Assembly: GCA_035267185.1 (NCBI GenBank)
Contig: DATFLY010000150.1
Coordinates: 1 to 26,789 of the forward strand
Origin: JAUIBE01 sp035267185
GTDB taxonomy: Bacteria; Pseudomonadota; Gammaproteobacteria; Xanthomonadales; SZUA-36
DNA length: 26,789 nt
Direction: 5' to 3'
How positions within the stretch are numbered: the first letter of the stretch is position 1; the number at the start of each line of letters is the position of its first letter. The translations under genes and the position numbers were made by a program. Below are positions 1 to 7,449 of the stretch, piece by piece. A model generated the notes under the pieces. The model was not told the origin of the DNA, ran no database searches, and saw nothing but the letters and a program-made list of their open reading frames with translations.

Positions 1-70
1 GGCCCCATGCGCTGAAACGACCGTGCAAGTTAATCTGCCCTCTATACTGACCCTGACATTTCATTCTTAT

Positions 71-136
71 GGTCGCGGCGAAACGCCGCTCCTACAACCC
101 GACGCAATCCTGTAGGAGCGGCGTCTCGCCGCGACC
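71..136. repeat. REP-like palindrome (GTAGGAGCGGC type)
   Basis: Two 26-base arms (71-96 and 111-136) are inverted copies with one mismatch, separated by 14 bases. The arm contains GTAGGAGCGGCG and ends in GCCGCGACC, the style of extragenic palindromes common in pseudomonads and xanthomonads. It lies directly after the stop codon of the minus-strand gene ending at 138, so it could form a stem-loop at that transcript's 3' end. No T-run follows, so I do not call it an intrinsic terminator. It has no sequence in common with the ACAGGGATGT repeat family elsewhere in the window. Confidence 0.85.
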
Positions 137-137
137 T

Positions 138-698
138 CTACGCGCTGATCGGTTGCTCCTTCGCGCGTGACTGCCGAAGCTCGTTGAAATGATTGTGAGC
201 CTCTGTGAACTGCTTGAGCGCACGCTCGATGTACATGTTCACCTCATCAACATAGCCATCGGTTGAAGCCGACCACACCCGGTTAATGTAACGCTCGCCA
301 GCGGCGAAATTACTCATCACATCCGCATAATTCTGAATGCCGAAGACATGCATCATGCTCTCGCGGGCATCGGCGAAGTTGCTGAGGTCATCTCGAAACA
401 ACCGGTCAATTTCAAACCTTGCTTCATAAGTGGGCAGGTCGTCCTTGCGCCCATTCAGTTTTTTAAGGTTCTCAAGAATGTTGTCGAGGCTGCGGCTCAG
501 CGTGTCGATGTTGCCGGACAGCTTGTCGTCAGCACGGTGCTCACCATGCTCAACTTTCCGATTCAGCCACAATCCGACCACACCAATGACAAGCACCGGA
601 CCCATCAGCGTCCAGTTCATAATTTGCGGATCAAGAACGCTGAGGAATGAACCCACCAGGAATGCACCAAAAATAAGGATTAAAGATAAAATTTTCAT
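138..698 (-). CDS. small membrane protein with coiled-coil-like cytoplasmic part, unknown function
   Basis: I do not recognise this 186-residue protein. It has two N-terminal hydrophobic segments (about residues 3-22 and 29-45). A basic/polar, heptad-like helical stretch follows (about 50-85), then a mostly helical, charged C-terminal domain (about 90-180) with no cysteines or obvious catalytic motif. Its ATG lies two bases after the stop codon of the OPT transporter, so the two genes are almost certainly cotranscribed and probably translationally coupled. A role as accessory or stabilising subunit of the transporter is possible, but this is inferred only from position. The gene ends immediately before a REP-like palindrome. 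Confidence 0.8.
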   Translation of the reverse strand: MKILSLILIFGAFLVGSFLSVLDPQIMNWTLMGPVLVIGVVGLWLNRKVEHGEHRADDKLSGNIDTLSRSLDNILENLKKLNGRKDDLPTYEARFEIDRLFRDDLSNFADARESMMHVFGIQNYADVMSNFAAGERYINRVWSASTDGYVDEVNMYIERALKQFTEAHNHFNELRQSRAKEQPISA

Positions 699-700
699 CG

Positions 701-2422
701 TTACACCGCCGCCAGAATCATGGTGATTGCGAAGCCGACACCAACCAGGGCTTCTCCGACAATAAATCCGGCCGCCACCGGGATGCCTGTGTTTTCGGCG
801 TGTGAATGGCCGAGTTTCGCATCGAGCACCACGCGCAACAGGGTTCCAAGGCTGTACGTCAGCACGATATTGAATGGCAGGTAGAAACCAAGGCCCACCG
901 TGATCCCGAGCCCGGGCTGGAAAATACTCAGTAAAGCGCCCAGTCCGGCACCTGCCAGGTATTTCTGCGTGGGCACATCGCCACCCATGATGCCGGTCAC
1001 CATGCTGGCCAATGCCTGGCCCTGCGGGGCGGGTAACTTGGCGCTGCCCAGCGTATAGGCCTCATGCAATATAAATATCAGCACGATGATCACAATGGGA
1101 CCGAGCCAGGCTCCAAAGAACTGGCCCAATTGCTGTTTGCGAGGCGTGGCTCCGACCAGGTAGCCGGTCTTGAGATCGAGCATGAGGTCGGTGGCCTGCG
1201 ACATCGCAACACATGCCGCTGCGCCAACCATGATCGCCGCCACAACCGTCGCCTTGTCATCACCCATGCCATTGGCAATAAAGATCAGTATGGTCACGGC
1301 AATCAATGTCATGCCGCTCAATGGCGACCAGTTCGTTCGTCCAATCGCCTCGGAAAGGATGACGCCGGCAATCCAGATCCACAGCGTTCCCACCACAGCC
1401 ATGACCAGCCCGCGACCAATGCCCATCTTCTCGGTTGACAGGACTGCCATGACTGCCAGCAGGATCGCTGCGCCTACAATTGCCGTGTAAAGCAGTTTGA
1501 TTGGCATTTCATCGCGAGACATGGCTGCATCGGATTTGGCAGCGTTTTGCATACTGCGAATGGCGCTGACGATCATGGGGAAGGCCATGGCCACACCTGC
1601 AATGGCGCCACCAATCAGCATGCCGATGCCTACCGGCCTGAACAGCAGCACACGCAACGCATCAGGATCCCTGAGTTCTTCAGCAGTAATCGGATCAGTC
1701 GGGAACAAGTCCAGTCCCGCCAGCATGGGCGCCAGTATCCAGTAGCACACGTAACCGCCGATGATGAACGCCACACCACCTTTTCCGGCGATGTATCCGA
1801 CACCGATGGTGAGCAGGGACAGATACCAGACGCCATTCATGTAGCCGGGCATTCCGATCAGGGCGCCCAGGTCCCAGTTATCGACACCGGTGGCCTGGCT
1901 GACCGCATGCAATCCACCTGAAAGCAGTGCACCACCAATCAGCATCATGGCTTTCTGTATTCCGGCACCCGGGGATTTCAGGATTGTCGCCACGGCGACG
2001 CCGCCTGGATAGGTCAGTCGTTCATAGTCAATCATCTGCTTGCGAAGCGGGATGATGAATCCGATGCCCAGGAAAGCACCGGCGATGGCGCCAAATGTCA
2101 GCAGCACGGGATCGAAATCGCTGCCGTATCCAAGAATGAATATCGCCGGCACCGAGAACATCATGCCACTGGATGCGCCATTCACCGCGCTGGCGACCGT
2201 TTGCGCTATGTTGTTCTCGATGATGCTGTTGCGGCGCAGTATTCCTCGCAGGATGCCGAAGCCGAGTATTGCGGCAAGCTCTGAACCCTCAATCGAGAAT
2301 CCAAGAATCAGGGCTGCGTAGCCAATACTGATGGCGATGATGACGCCGAGGAAGTAGCCAACGAGGATGGCTGCCCAGGTTAACTCAGGATATGGACCGT
2401 GGCGGATGGTGTCCGTGCTCAT
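701..2422 (-). CDS. OPT family oligopeptide/metal-chelate transporter
   Basis: This 573-residue polytopic inner-membrane protein belongs by sequence character to the oligopeptide transporter (OPT/YSL) family, whose members import peptides or metal-chelate complexes with protons. It has well over a dozen hydrophobic segments. An early IIENNIAQTVASA stretch (about residues 66-78) followed by a hydrophobic FSVPAIFILG segment resembles the conserved first repeat of bacterial OPT proteins. The length is normal to slightly short for bacterial members. The ATG at 2420-2422 is preceded by AAGGAAA, which supports this start. A two-unit GGA-hairpin repeat (2491-2599) lies about 70 bases upstream, on the sense strand of its leader. 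The substrate cannot be told from sequence. Confidence 0.88.
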   Translation of the reverse strand: MSTDTIRHGPYPELTWAAILVGYFLGVIIAISIGYAALILGFSIEGSELAAILGFGILRGILRRNSIIENNIAQTVASAVNGASSGMMFSVPAIFILGYGSDFDPVLLTFGAIAGAFLGIGFIIPLRKQMIDYERLTYPGGVAVATILKSPGAGIQKAMMLIGGALLSGGLHAVSQATGVDNWDLGALIGMPGYMNGVWYLSLLTIGVGYIAGKGGVAFIIGGYVCYWILAPMLAGLDLFPTDPITAEELRDPDALRVLLFRPVGIGMLIGGAIAGVAMAFPMIVSAIRSMQNAAKSDAAMSRDEMPIKLLYTAIVGAAILLAVMAVLSTEKMGIGRGLVMAVVGTLWIWIAGVILSEAIGRTNWSPLSGMTLIAVTILIFIANGMGDDKATVVAAIMVGAAACVAMSQATDLMLDLKTGYLVGATPRKQQLGQFFGAWLGPIVIIVLIFILHEAYTLGSAKLPAPQGQALASMVTGIMGGDVPTQKYLAGAGLGALLSIFQPGLGITVGLGFYLPFNIVLTYSLGTLLRVVLDAKLGHSHAENTGIPVAAGFIVGEALVGVGFAITMILAAV

Positions 2423-2490
2423 AAAGAGGTTTCCTTATTTTTGCGACATTCTTCCAAGTTTTGGCGATTGATGCCAACTATTCGTGTTAA

Positions 2491-2599
2491 ACCGCGGGAG
2501 GGGATGTTCACTTCGCGACACGCATAAATACGTCCCTGTAGCTCTTCGGAGACATCCCTGTCTCCGAAGGTCGCGAAGCAAACATCCCGCTCCCACGGT
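2491..2599 (-). repeat. palindromic GGA-hairpin repeat unit 1a
   Basis: The outer arms 2491-2519 and 2570-2599 are inverted copies with three substitutions and one extra base. All three substitutions would be G-U wobbles on the minus strand. Inside are a perfect 11-bp hairpin (2544-2554 / 2559-2569) with ACAGGGATGT spanning its loop on the minus strand, and a core site ACAGGGACGT (minus, 2530-2539). The two GGA sites are 22 bases apart. On the minus strand the unit sits in the leader of the OPT transporter. Confidence 0.9.
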
Positions 2600-2669
2600 C
2601 CTGGGTTGCCTCGATCATCAAGGTTGAAGTACTGGGCCAATCTCATGTGTCTGTGACCCCTCGTTGGCT

Positions 2670-2784
2670 GGCCAGGGTGTTGGGAGATGTCTCTCCAAAA
2701 CTTTTGGAGGCAGGACGCCGGAAGAAAGCCTACAGGGATGTATTTATGGCGTGTTTTGGAGAGACATCTCTCAAAGACCTGGCC
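2670..2784 (+). repeat. palindromic GGA-hairpin repeat unit 1b
   Basis: The 32-base outer arms (2670-2701 and 2753-2784) match at 28 positions when inverted. The core ACAGGGATGT is on the plus strand at 2732-2741. A second short hairpin, GGC-AGGAC-GCC, lies just before it. The left arm also pairs with the right end of the next unit (2929-2954), so the two units share arm sequence. The GGA orientation is opposite to unit 1a. Confidence 0.88.
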
Positions 2785-2828
2785 CTCTAAGCGTCAAACC
2801 TCGCCCTCATGACCTTTTCTCAATGTCA

Positions 2829-2955
2829 CCCTGAAATCTACAGGGATGTATTCATAGCGCCGGCTCATTTTCAGGTGCGGCTTTCATCTGTTGGAAAGAA
2901 GTGCCTGAAAATGGCCTATGCGCGTGTGTTTTGGAGACACCCCCCTAACACCTCA
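2829..2955 (+). repeat. palindromic GGA-hairpin repeat unit 1c with ATTTTCAGG hairpin module
   Basis: The unit begins with a short CCCTG/CAGGG hairpin (2829-2845) that overlaps the core ACAGGGATGT (plus, 2840-2849). A larger hairpin follows, with ATTTTCAGG at 2867-2875 and CCTGAAAAT at 2904-2912. Its right end (2929-2954) is an inverted copy of the left arm of unit 1b. The same hairpin module recurs at 23053-23099, and in related inverted form at 6993-7042. Confidence 0.82.
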
Positions 2956-2967
2956 CTTCAACAACGC

Positions 2968-4800
2968 TTAAACACCGTAGGCGAGAACCAGGACGATTGA
3001 GAGCAGAATCCAGAGGAGAATGGCCAGCGGCAGGCCGACGCGGACAAAGTCGCCGAATTTGTAGCCACCTGCATTCATGATCAGGAGGTTGGTCTGGTAT
3101 GCCATGGGCGTTGCAAAACTCAGGTTGGCGCCGAACAGAACTGCCAGTACAAACGGTTCAAGCGGCATGCCGAGGCGTTGCGCGATACCGATGGCAATGG
3201 GTGTGCCGATCACCGCGGCCGCATTGTTTGAAACCACGTTGGTCAGGATGCCCATCATCAGCATCAGGCCAGCCAGTACGACCGAAGGCGGTGCACCGAA
3301 AGTGATGGAGACAAACGCATTGGCGATGATGTCCGCACCGCCCGTTTTCAATAGGGCTGCACCCATGGCGAGCGAGGCGACAATAATCAGGATGACCTTT
3401 GCGCTCAGGGCGTTCATGGCCTCACGCCACGTCAGGCAACCGGTGATGATCAGGACCAGGCTGCCGAGCAGGCCACTGATCTCGATCGGCAGGACGTTGC
3501 TGGCCGCCAACGCCACCACGATGATCAGAATGATTGATGCAAGCGGGGCTTTCTTGGTGTTGTGCAGTTTTTGGCCACCATCAAGCACCAGGAACTCGGC
3601 CGTGTGCTTTAGGCTGTCGAGGTTTTCCTGGGTTGACTGGACAAGCAGGACATCGCCGGAACGGAGCTCTGTTTCATCAAGACCCGTGGTGCGGCTCTCA
3701 CGTGAAGATTCATAGCGGTTAAGGGCCAGCAGTCTCAAACCATAACGGGAGCGCAGGCGTGCATCGCCGATCAGAGTCCCAATCAGTCTTGAGGCTGGCG
3801 TTACAGCCACCTCCGCAATCTGCTGGCCTTCATCGCTGAGCGGGTGGCTTGCATCAACCATGTGATCCCCGGAGAAAAGGGCACCGCCCAGTATTCTTGA
3901 GAATTCTCTGAGCCGGCTCTGGGTGTCACTGGTGGTGAGCCTGTCGCCTGCTTTCAACACCACGTCGGGCAACGGATTGATGAAGACACCCTGGCCGCGC
4001 TGGATGGATTCAACCCTGAGGTTTTCTCCCACTCTTTCGATCGCCTCTGCAAGTTTGCGATCAACCACCGGGCTGTTGTCATTCAGTCGAATCTGGGCCG
4101 TATAAACACGGGACACCGCACCGGACATGGGCGCCTGGCGTTCGGGAATCAGCTTTGGTGCGATCAACCAGAGGTAGATCACAGCAAAAGTCCCGGCCAT
4201 CAGGACCGGCAGGGCAAAGTCAAACATGTTGAACGCGTCCATGCCCATGTCTTCGGCAACGTTGACAACCAGCAGGTTGGTGGACGTACCGATGGTCGTG
4301 GCCATGCCGCCCATGATGCTGGCAAAACCCATGGGAATCAGGAAGCCGGAAGGCGAGGCACCTGTGCGAAGCGCCACACCAACAAGGATGGGCAGCATCA
4401 GCACAACGATTGGTGTGTTGTTGATAAAGGCGCTGAGGAAGCCGGTAATCAGGATGGTCAGAAGGAGAGAAATGGCCGGTCCTCGCCGCCACATTTTCGC
4501 CAGGAACCGGCCAACCGGTTCAAGTGCACCGGTTCGAATCAGGCCCTCGCCAACGATCATCAATGCACAGACCGCAACAAGCGCCTTATGCCCGAATCCA
4601 AGCAGGAATTCGCTGGGCTCAAGTTCACTGCCGTTGGGCTGGATATACGGAAACAGCTGGAATCCTGCAGCCAGCATGACAATCACTACCAGGCTGGTGG
4701 TTTCCAGCGGAATATTGTCGCGGGTGAACAGAACCAGGGCGATGACGATCATGATCATCACCGCGAAGGCGTGCGGGTTTGTCAGGAGAACATCTAACAT
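2968..4800 (-). CDS. SLC13/DASS-type permease with central TrkA-C (RCK_C) domains
   Basis: This is a 610-residue membrane permease of the divalent anion:sodium symporter superfamily, probably importing sulfate or carboxylates. Roughly residues 1-210 and 415-610 are multi-pass membrane halves. The central soluble part (about 215-405) looks like two TrkA-C/RCK_C ligand-binding domains (for example ASRLIGTLIGDARLRSRYGL). The repeated family signatures are GTSTNLLV in the first half and YQTNLLIM in the second. The gene follows the YyaL-like gene by 33 bases on the same strand, suggesting one transcript. The ATG at 4798-4800 lacks a well-spaced ribosome site. An AGGAG lies too far upstream and just precedes a two-codon ATG-CGG-TAG frame. 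The substrate is unknown. Confidence 0.88.
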   Translation of the reverse strand: MLDVLLTNPHAFAVMIMIVIALVLFTRDNIPLETTSLVVIVMLAAGFQLFPYIQPNGSELEPSEFLLGFGHKALVAVCALMIVGEGLIRTGALEPVGRFLAKMWRRGPAISLLLTILITGFLSAFINNTPIVVLMLPILVGVALRTGASPSGFLIPMGFASIMGGMATTIGTSTNLLVVNVAEDMGMDAFNMFDFALPVLMAGTFAVIYLWLIAPKLIPERQAPMSGAVSRVYTAQIRLNDNSPVVDRKLAEAIERVGENLRVESIQRGQGVFINPLPDVVLKAGDRLTTSDTQSRLREFSRILGGALFSGDHMVDASHPLSDEGQQIAEVAVTPASRLIGTLIGDARLRSRYGLRLLALNRYESSRESRTTGLDETELRSGDVLLVQSTQENLDSLKHTAEFLVLDGGQKLHNTKKAPLASIILIIVVALAASNVLPIEISGLLGSLVLIITGCLTWREAMNALSAKVILIIVASLAMGAALLKTGGADIIANAFVSITFGAPPSVVLAGLMLMMGILTNVVSNNAAAVIGTPIAIGIAQRLGMPLEPFVLAVLFGANLSFATPMAYQTNLLIMNAGGYKFGDFVRVGLPLAILLWILLSIVLVLAYGV

Positions 4801-4833
4801 TGAATGGCTACCGCATGGCTCCTGCTGCTGAAA

Positions 4834-6912
4834 TTACTGTTCAAGTAAAACTTTCAATTCTGCCCGCGAATTCACAGGTGGAAGGCACTTCATTCCAAGG
4901 CAAAGCCATGCTGTCACGGGTTTGTCGGTATTGAATTCTGCCAGTATGCCGGGGAGCGGTTTCTCGCCCTTTCCATGCACGGTATCTTCCCCGGCTTCAT
5001 CAACGCGGTAGCAGTTTACCGGAAAGTGGCTTTCTGCCCATCGTTTTAAACCAGATGTCTCCTCCTGGCTGGTGCCGGCAATAACCAGTTGCGGGCGTGG
5101 ATTGGCCAGGCTGAGGCAGGCACGCGTCACCCCCGCAAATGCCATCGGGCTGTTTTCTGTGCCCGGTAATGCCCGGTCAAGTGCTTTCTCAGAAGTCTTC
5201 AGATATCGCAGATTGCCAACCAGTCCGGCCAGATCGTGCAGGGCGATGATGGCCGCAGGGTAGGCTGCTGGCGTGGCATCATCCTGCATCACCACACTCC
5301 GGGCAATGGGTGTGGGTTGATCCGTATCAGTAAAGTAAAAGCCGCCATTGTCTTCATCTTCAAAACGAACCAGCATCGCGTCAGCAATATGAATGGCGAA
5401 GTCCAGGTCATCCCGTCGCCAGCTTGTTCTCAGGCTCTCAAGGCATGCCTGCAGGGTGAAAGCATAGTCATCAAGGTATCCGGAAAACCTGGACTGCCCC
5501 TGGTTATGAACCGCCAGCAGGCGGCTGCCATCCCACTGTGTCTTGCGTATGAAATCGAGCGTGTCCTGGGCAAGTGAAGTCCACTCGGAAACTGCGAGTG
5601 CCCTTGCGGCACGCAGCAGACCGGTTGCGGTCAGCGCATTCCAGGAAGTGATCTGTTTTTCATCCAGGGTTGGGTGTACGCGGCTTTCGCGGGCGATGCG
5701 AAGAGTTTCACGAGCTGCTTTCAGGGTTTCCGGATCGTCCCTTGATTCGACCTGGCCAACCAGGTGCCATGCTTCATCCTCAAAGTTTGGTGGTCCATCC
5801 AGGCCGTAAGCCTCAGAGAATGGTCCCAACTGTTCATCATCCAGTAACTGCCGGACCTGCTCTTTCGTCCAGACATGAAACCCGCCTTCCTCACCGTCGG
5901 CATCGGCATCGATGCTTGCAGAAAATGCACCGTTTGTTTGCAGCATTTCGCGTTTCAGCCAGGCGACGATGCCCGCACTGGCCATCTCGAAGTCATGCCG
6001 CCCGCTTGCCGCGGCAGCTTCAGCGTACAACGGCAGCAACTGGGCATTGTCGTAGAGCATTTTCTCAAAATGTGGAATGGTCCAGCTGCCATCGACACAG
6101 TAACGAAAGAAGCCGCCATCCAGGTGGTCCCGCAGACCGCTGTTGCCCATATTTTCCAGCGTGGTGTGCAGGCAGCTGCCAATTTCGGAGGCCTCCCCTG
6201 AATCCGAAAGACTGATTGCGGCCGCCAGCTCGAGGATCGGCGCCCCTGGAAACTTGGGTGCGCCGCCGAACCCACCATGTACAGGGTCATACCGGGATAG
6301 CAGGTCTTTTGCGGCTTTCGATGCCAGTTTTAGGGTCTGGGTATCGTCTGCCGCTGCGATGGAAGCAATGGCCTCAGCCGGCGGCGGTTGTTGCATTGAC
6401 TCGATGGCCTTTTGCAATCGCTCTGACTGCTCGTTCATTTCATCCGGTTTCTGGTCAAACCACTCCCTGGCACGGACCAGCACTTCCTTAAATGACGGCA
6501 TTCCATAACGGGGCTCGAGCGGAAAGTATGTGCCCGCGAAAAACGGGATCTGATTGACAGGATCCAGGAAGAGCGTCAACGGCCACCCGCCGCCTCGCCC
6601 GGTAAGCAGCTGATGACTCAGCTGGTAAATCTTGTCCAGGTCAGGGCGTTCTTCGCGGTCCACCTTGATGTTGACGTAGAGATCATTCATGACCTTCGCG
6701 GTGTCTTGATCCTCGAAAGATTCATGCGCCATGACATGGCACCAGTGGCAGGCGCTGTATCCAATCGAAAGCAATATCGGGCGGCCGGTTTCGCGAGCCA
6801 GTGCCAGCGCTTCATCGTCCCAGGGTTGCCACGCTACAGGGTTTTCCTCGTGCTGGCGCAGGTAAAGGCTGGCCTCTTTGCCCAACCTGTTAGAAATATT
6901 TGAGTCAGTCAT
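4834..6912 (-). CDS. thioredoxin domain-containing YyaL/DUF255 family protein
   Basis: This 692-residue protein has the layout of the widespread YyaL/DUF255 (spermatogenesis-associated protein 20-like) family. An N-terminal thioredoxin-like domain (about 1-165) carries the redox motif CHWC at residues 55-58, followed by the family hallmark VDREERPDLDKIY. The long C-terminal region resembles an alpha/alpha six-hairpin barrel of the N-acylglucosamine-epimerase/glycosidase type (for example HFEKMLYDNAQL). There is no signal peptide, so it is probably cytoplasmic. The biochemical role of the family is not well defined. Its ATG (6910-6912) has only a weak AGGGT upstream. A repeat unit with GGA on the sense strand starts 33 bases upstream of the start codon. 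The SLC13 permease gene follows. Confidence 0.9.
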   Translation of the reverse strand: MTDSNISNRLGKEASLYLRQHEENPVAWQPWDDEALALARETGRPILLSIGYSACHWCHVMAHESFEDQDTAKVMNDLYVNIKVDREERPDLDKIYQLSHQLLTGRGGGWPLTLFLDPVNQIPFFAGTYFPLEPRYGMPSFKEVLVRAREWFDQKPDEMNEQSERLQKAIESMQQPPPAEAIASIAAADDTQTLKLASKAAKDLLSRYDPVHGGFGGAPKFPGAPILELAAAISLSDSGEASEIGSCLHTTLENMGNSGLRDHLDGGFFRYCVDGSWTIPHFEKMLYDNAQLLPLYAEAAAASGRHDFEMASAGIVAWLKREMLQTNGAFSASIDADADGEEGGFHVWTKEQVRQLLDDEQLGPFSEAYGLDGPPNFEDEAWHLVGQVESRDDPETLKAARETLRIARESRVHPTLDEKQITSWNALTATGLLRAARALAVSEWTSLAQDTLDFIRKTQWDGSRLLAVHNQGQSRFSGYLDDYAFTLQACLESLRTSWRRDDLDFAIHIADAMLVRFEDEDNGGFYFTDTDQPTPIARSVVMQDDATPAAYPAAIIALHDLAGLVGNLRYLKTSEKALDRALPGTENSPMAFAGVTRACLSLANPRPQLVIAGTSQEETSGLKRWAESHFPVNCYRVDEAGEDTVHGKGEKPLPGILAEFNTDKPVTAWLCLGMKCLPPVNSRAELKVLLEQ

Positions 6913-6945
6913 GGCGCATACCCTACAACAAGGGAGTGATCATGA

Positions 6946-7127
6946 GGGCGTGCAGGCAGGGAATTCCTTTTGAGACACGCACGCGCTGCGCTCATTTGCC
7001 AGGCGCTTCTTTCGAAGAGAAGAAAGCCGCACCTGGCAAATGACCTGCGCTAGTACGTCCATGTAGCTCTTTCGGCGACGTCCATGTCGCCGAAGGTCTC
7101 AAAAGAAAAACCCCTGCCTCCGCGCCC
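6946..7127 (-). repeat. palindromic GGA-hairpin repeat unit 2a
   Basis: The outer arms 6946-6976 and 7096-7127 are imperfect inverted copies. The unit contains a long hairpin with CATTTGCCAGG (6993-7003) against CCTGGCAAATG (7032-7042), related to the ATTTTCAGG module. It also carries two minus-strand ACATGGACGT sites (7055-7064 and 7078-7087). The second of these caps a CGGCGAC/GTCGCCG stem. On the minus strand the unit lies in the leader of the YyaL-like gene. Confidence 0.88.
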
Positions 7128-7251
7128 GCCCAGAGCCACCAGCTACGCCTTCAGCGCGAGTGCCGTTGCAGGTGCTTTCCTCCCGAGAGGACCCGAGGCA
7201 AACAGCCCAGCTCCCATCCGGGCGGTGTCACAGGCCACTCCATCGCCGGCA

Positions 7252-7361
7252 GTGCCAGTTCATGTGTTCCTTTTCCCGACCTTCGGCGACATGGAAGTCG
7301 CCGAAAGAGCCACAGGGAAGTGTTTATGCGATGTCGGGAAAAGGAGCACGTGTACTGGCAC
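7252..7361 (+). repeat. palindromic GGA-hairpin repeat unit 2b
   Basis: The 29-base outer arms (7252-7280 and 7333-7361) match at 26 positions when inverted. Two of the three mismatches are G-U wobbles on the plus strand. On the plus strand the unit carries ACATGGAAGT (7289-7298), in the loop of a CGGCGAC/GTCGCCG stem, and ACAGGGAAGT (7312-7321). It ends 88 bases before the chosen lgt start, so it may lie in or near the lgt leader in sense orientation. Confidence 0.88.
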
Positions 7362-7378
7362 CTTTATCTGGACTGCAC

Positions 7379-7407
7379 TTGCCCGGCAACCTTCACTGGC
7401 ATATCCT
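7379..7407 (+). promoter_or_regulatory. possible sigma70-type promoter for lgt-thyA-folA
   Basis: TTGCCC (7379-7384) and TATCCT (7402-7407) are separated by 17 bases, about 40 bases before the lgt start and just after repeat unit 2b. Each hexamer matches the consensus only partly, so this is a weak call. If it is the true promoter, unit 2b would lie upstream of the transcript rather than in the leader. Confidence 0.25.
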
Positions 7408-7449
7408 CGTTCAAGCACTTCACACAGCGCTGAAAGGTCACGAGAAACC

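Larger units (their letters stand above)
2423..2967. other. 545-base gene-free stretch filled with three palindromic repeat units
   Basis: The stretch lies between two minus-strand genes, the SLC13 permease (ending at 2968) and the OPT transporter (starting at 2422). It is occupied by three palindromic units at 2491-2599, 2670-2784 and 2829-2955, described separately. A 75-codon open frame across 2419-2646 reads mainly through the first unit and is not a convincing gene. The 70-base spacer at 2600-2669 shows nothing I recognise. Confidence 0.8.
6913..7449. other. 537-base divergent intergenic stretch with two repeat units
   Basis: The stretch lies between the divergent yyaL-like gene (minus) and lgt (plus). 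It holds repeat units at 6946-7127 and 7252-7361, with a 124-base spacer (7128-7251) in which I see no gene. Lgt has an in-frame extension back to 7084, but it runs through both repeats and lacks Lgt-like sequence. The promoters for both flanking genes must lie here. Confidence 0.8.

Noticed and set aside
2419..2646. 75-codon minus-strand frame overlapping the OPT start by four bases
   Set aside because: Most of it reads through repeat unit 1a, and a similar peptide appears from unit 3a at 18163-18270, so it is a repeat translation rather than a gene.
2491..2955. CRISPR array or tandem repeat locus
   Set aside because: The repeats are palindromic units of about 110 bases with different arms and orientation, without short, evenly spaced direct repeats or cas genes.
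7084..7449. Long N-terminal extension of Lgt
   Set aside because: The in-frame extension runs through both repeat units of the gap and lacks Lgt-like or signal sequence. The TTG at 7450 matches the family N-terminus.
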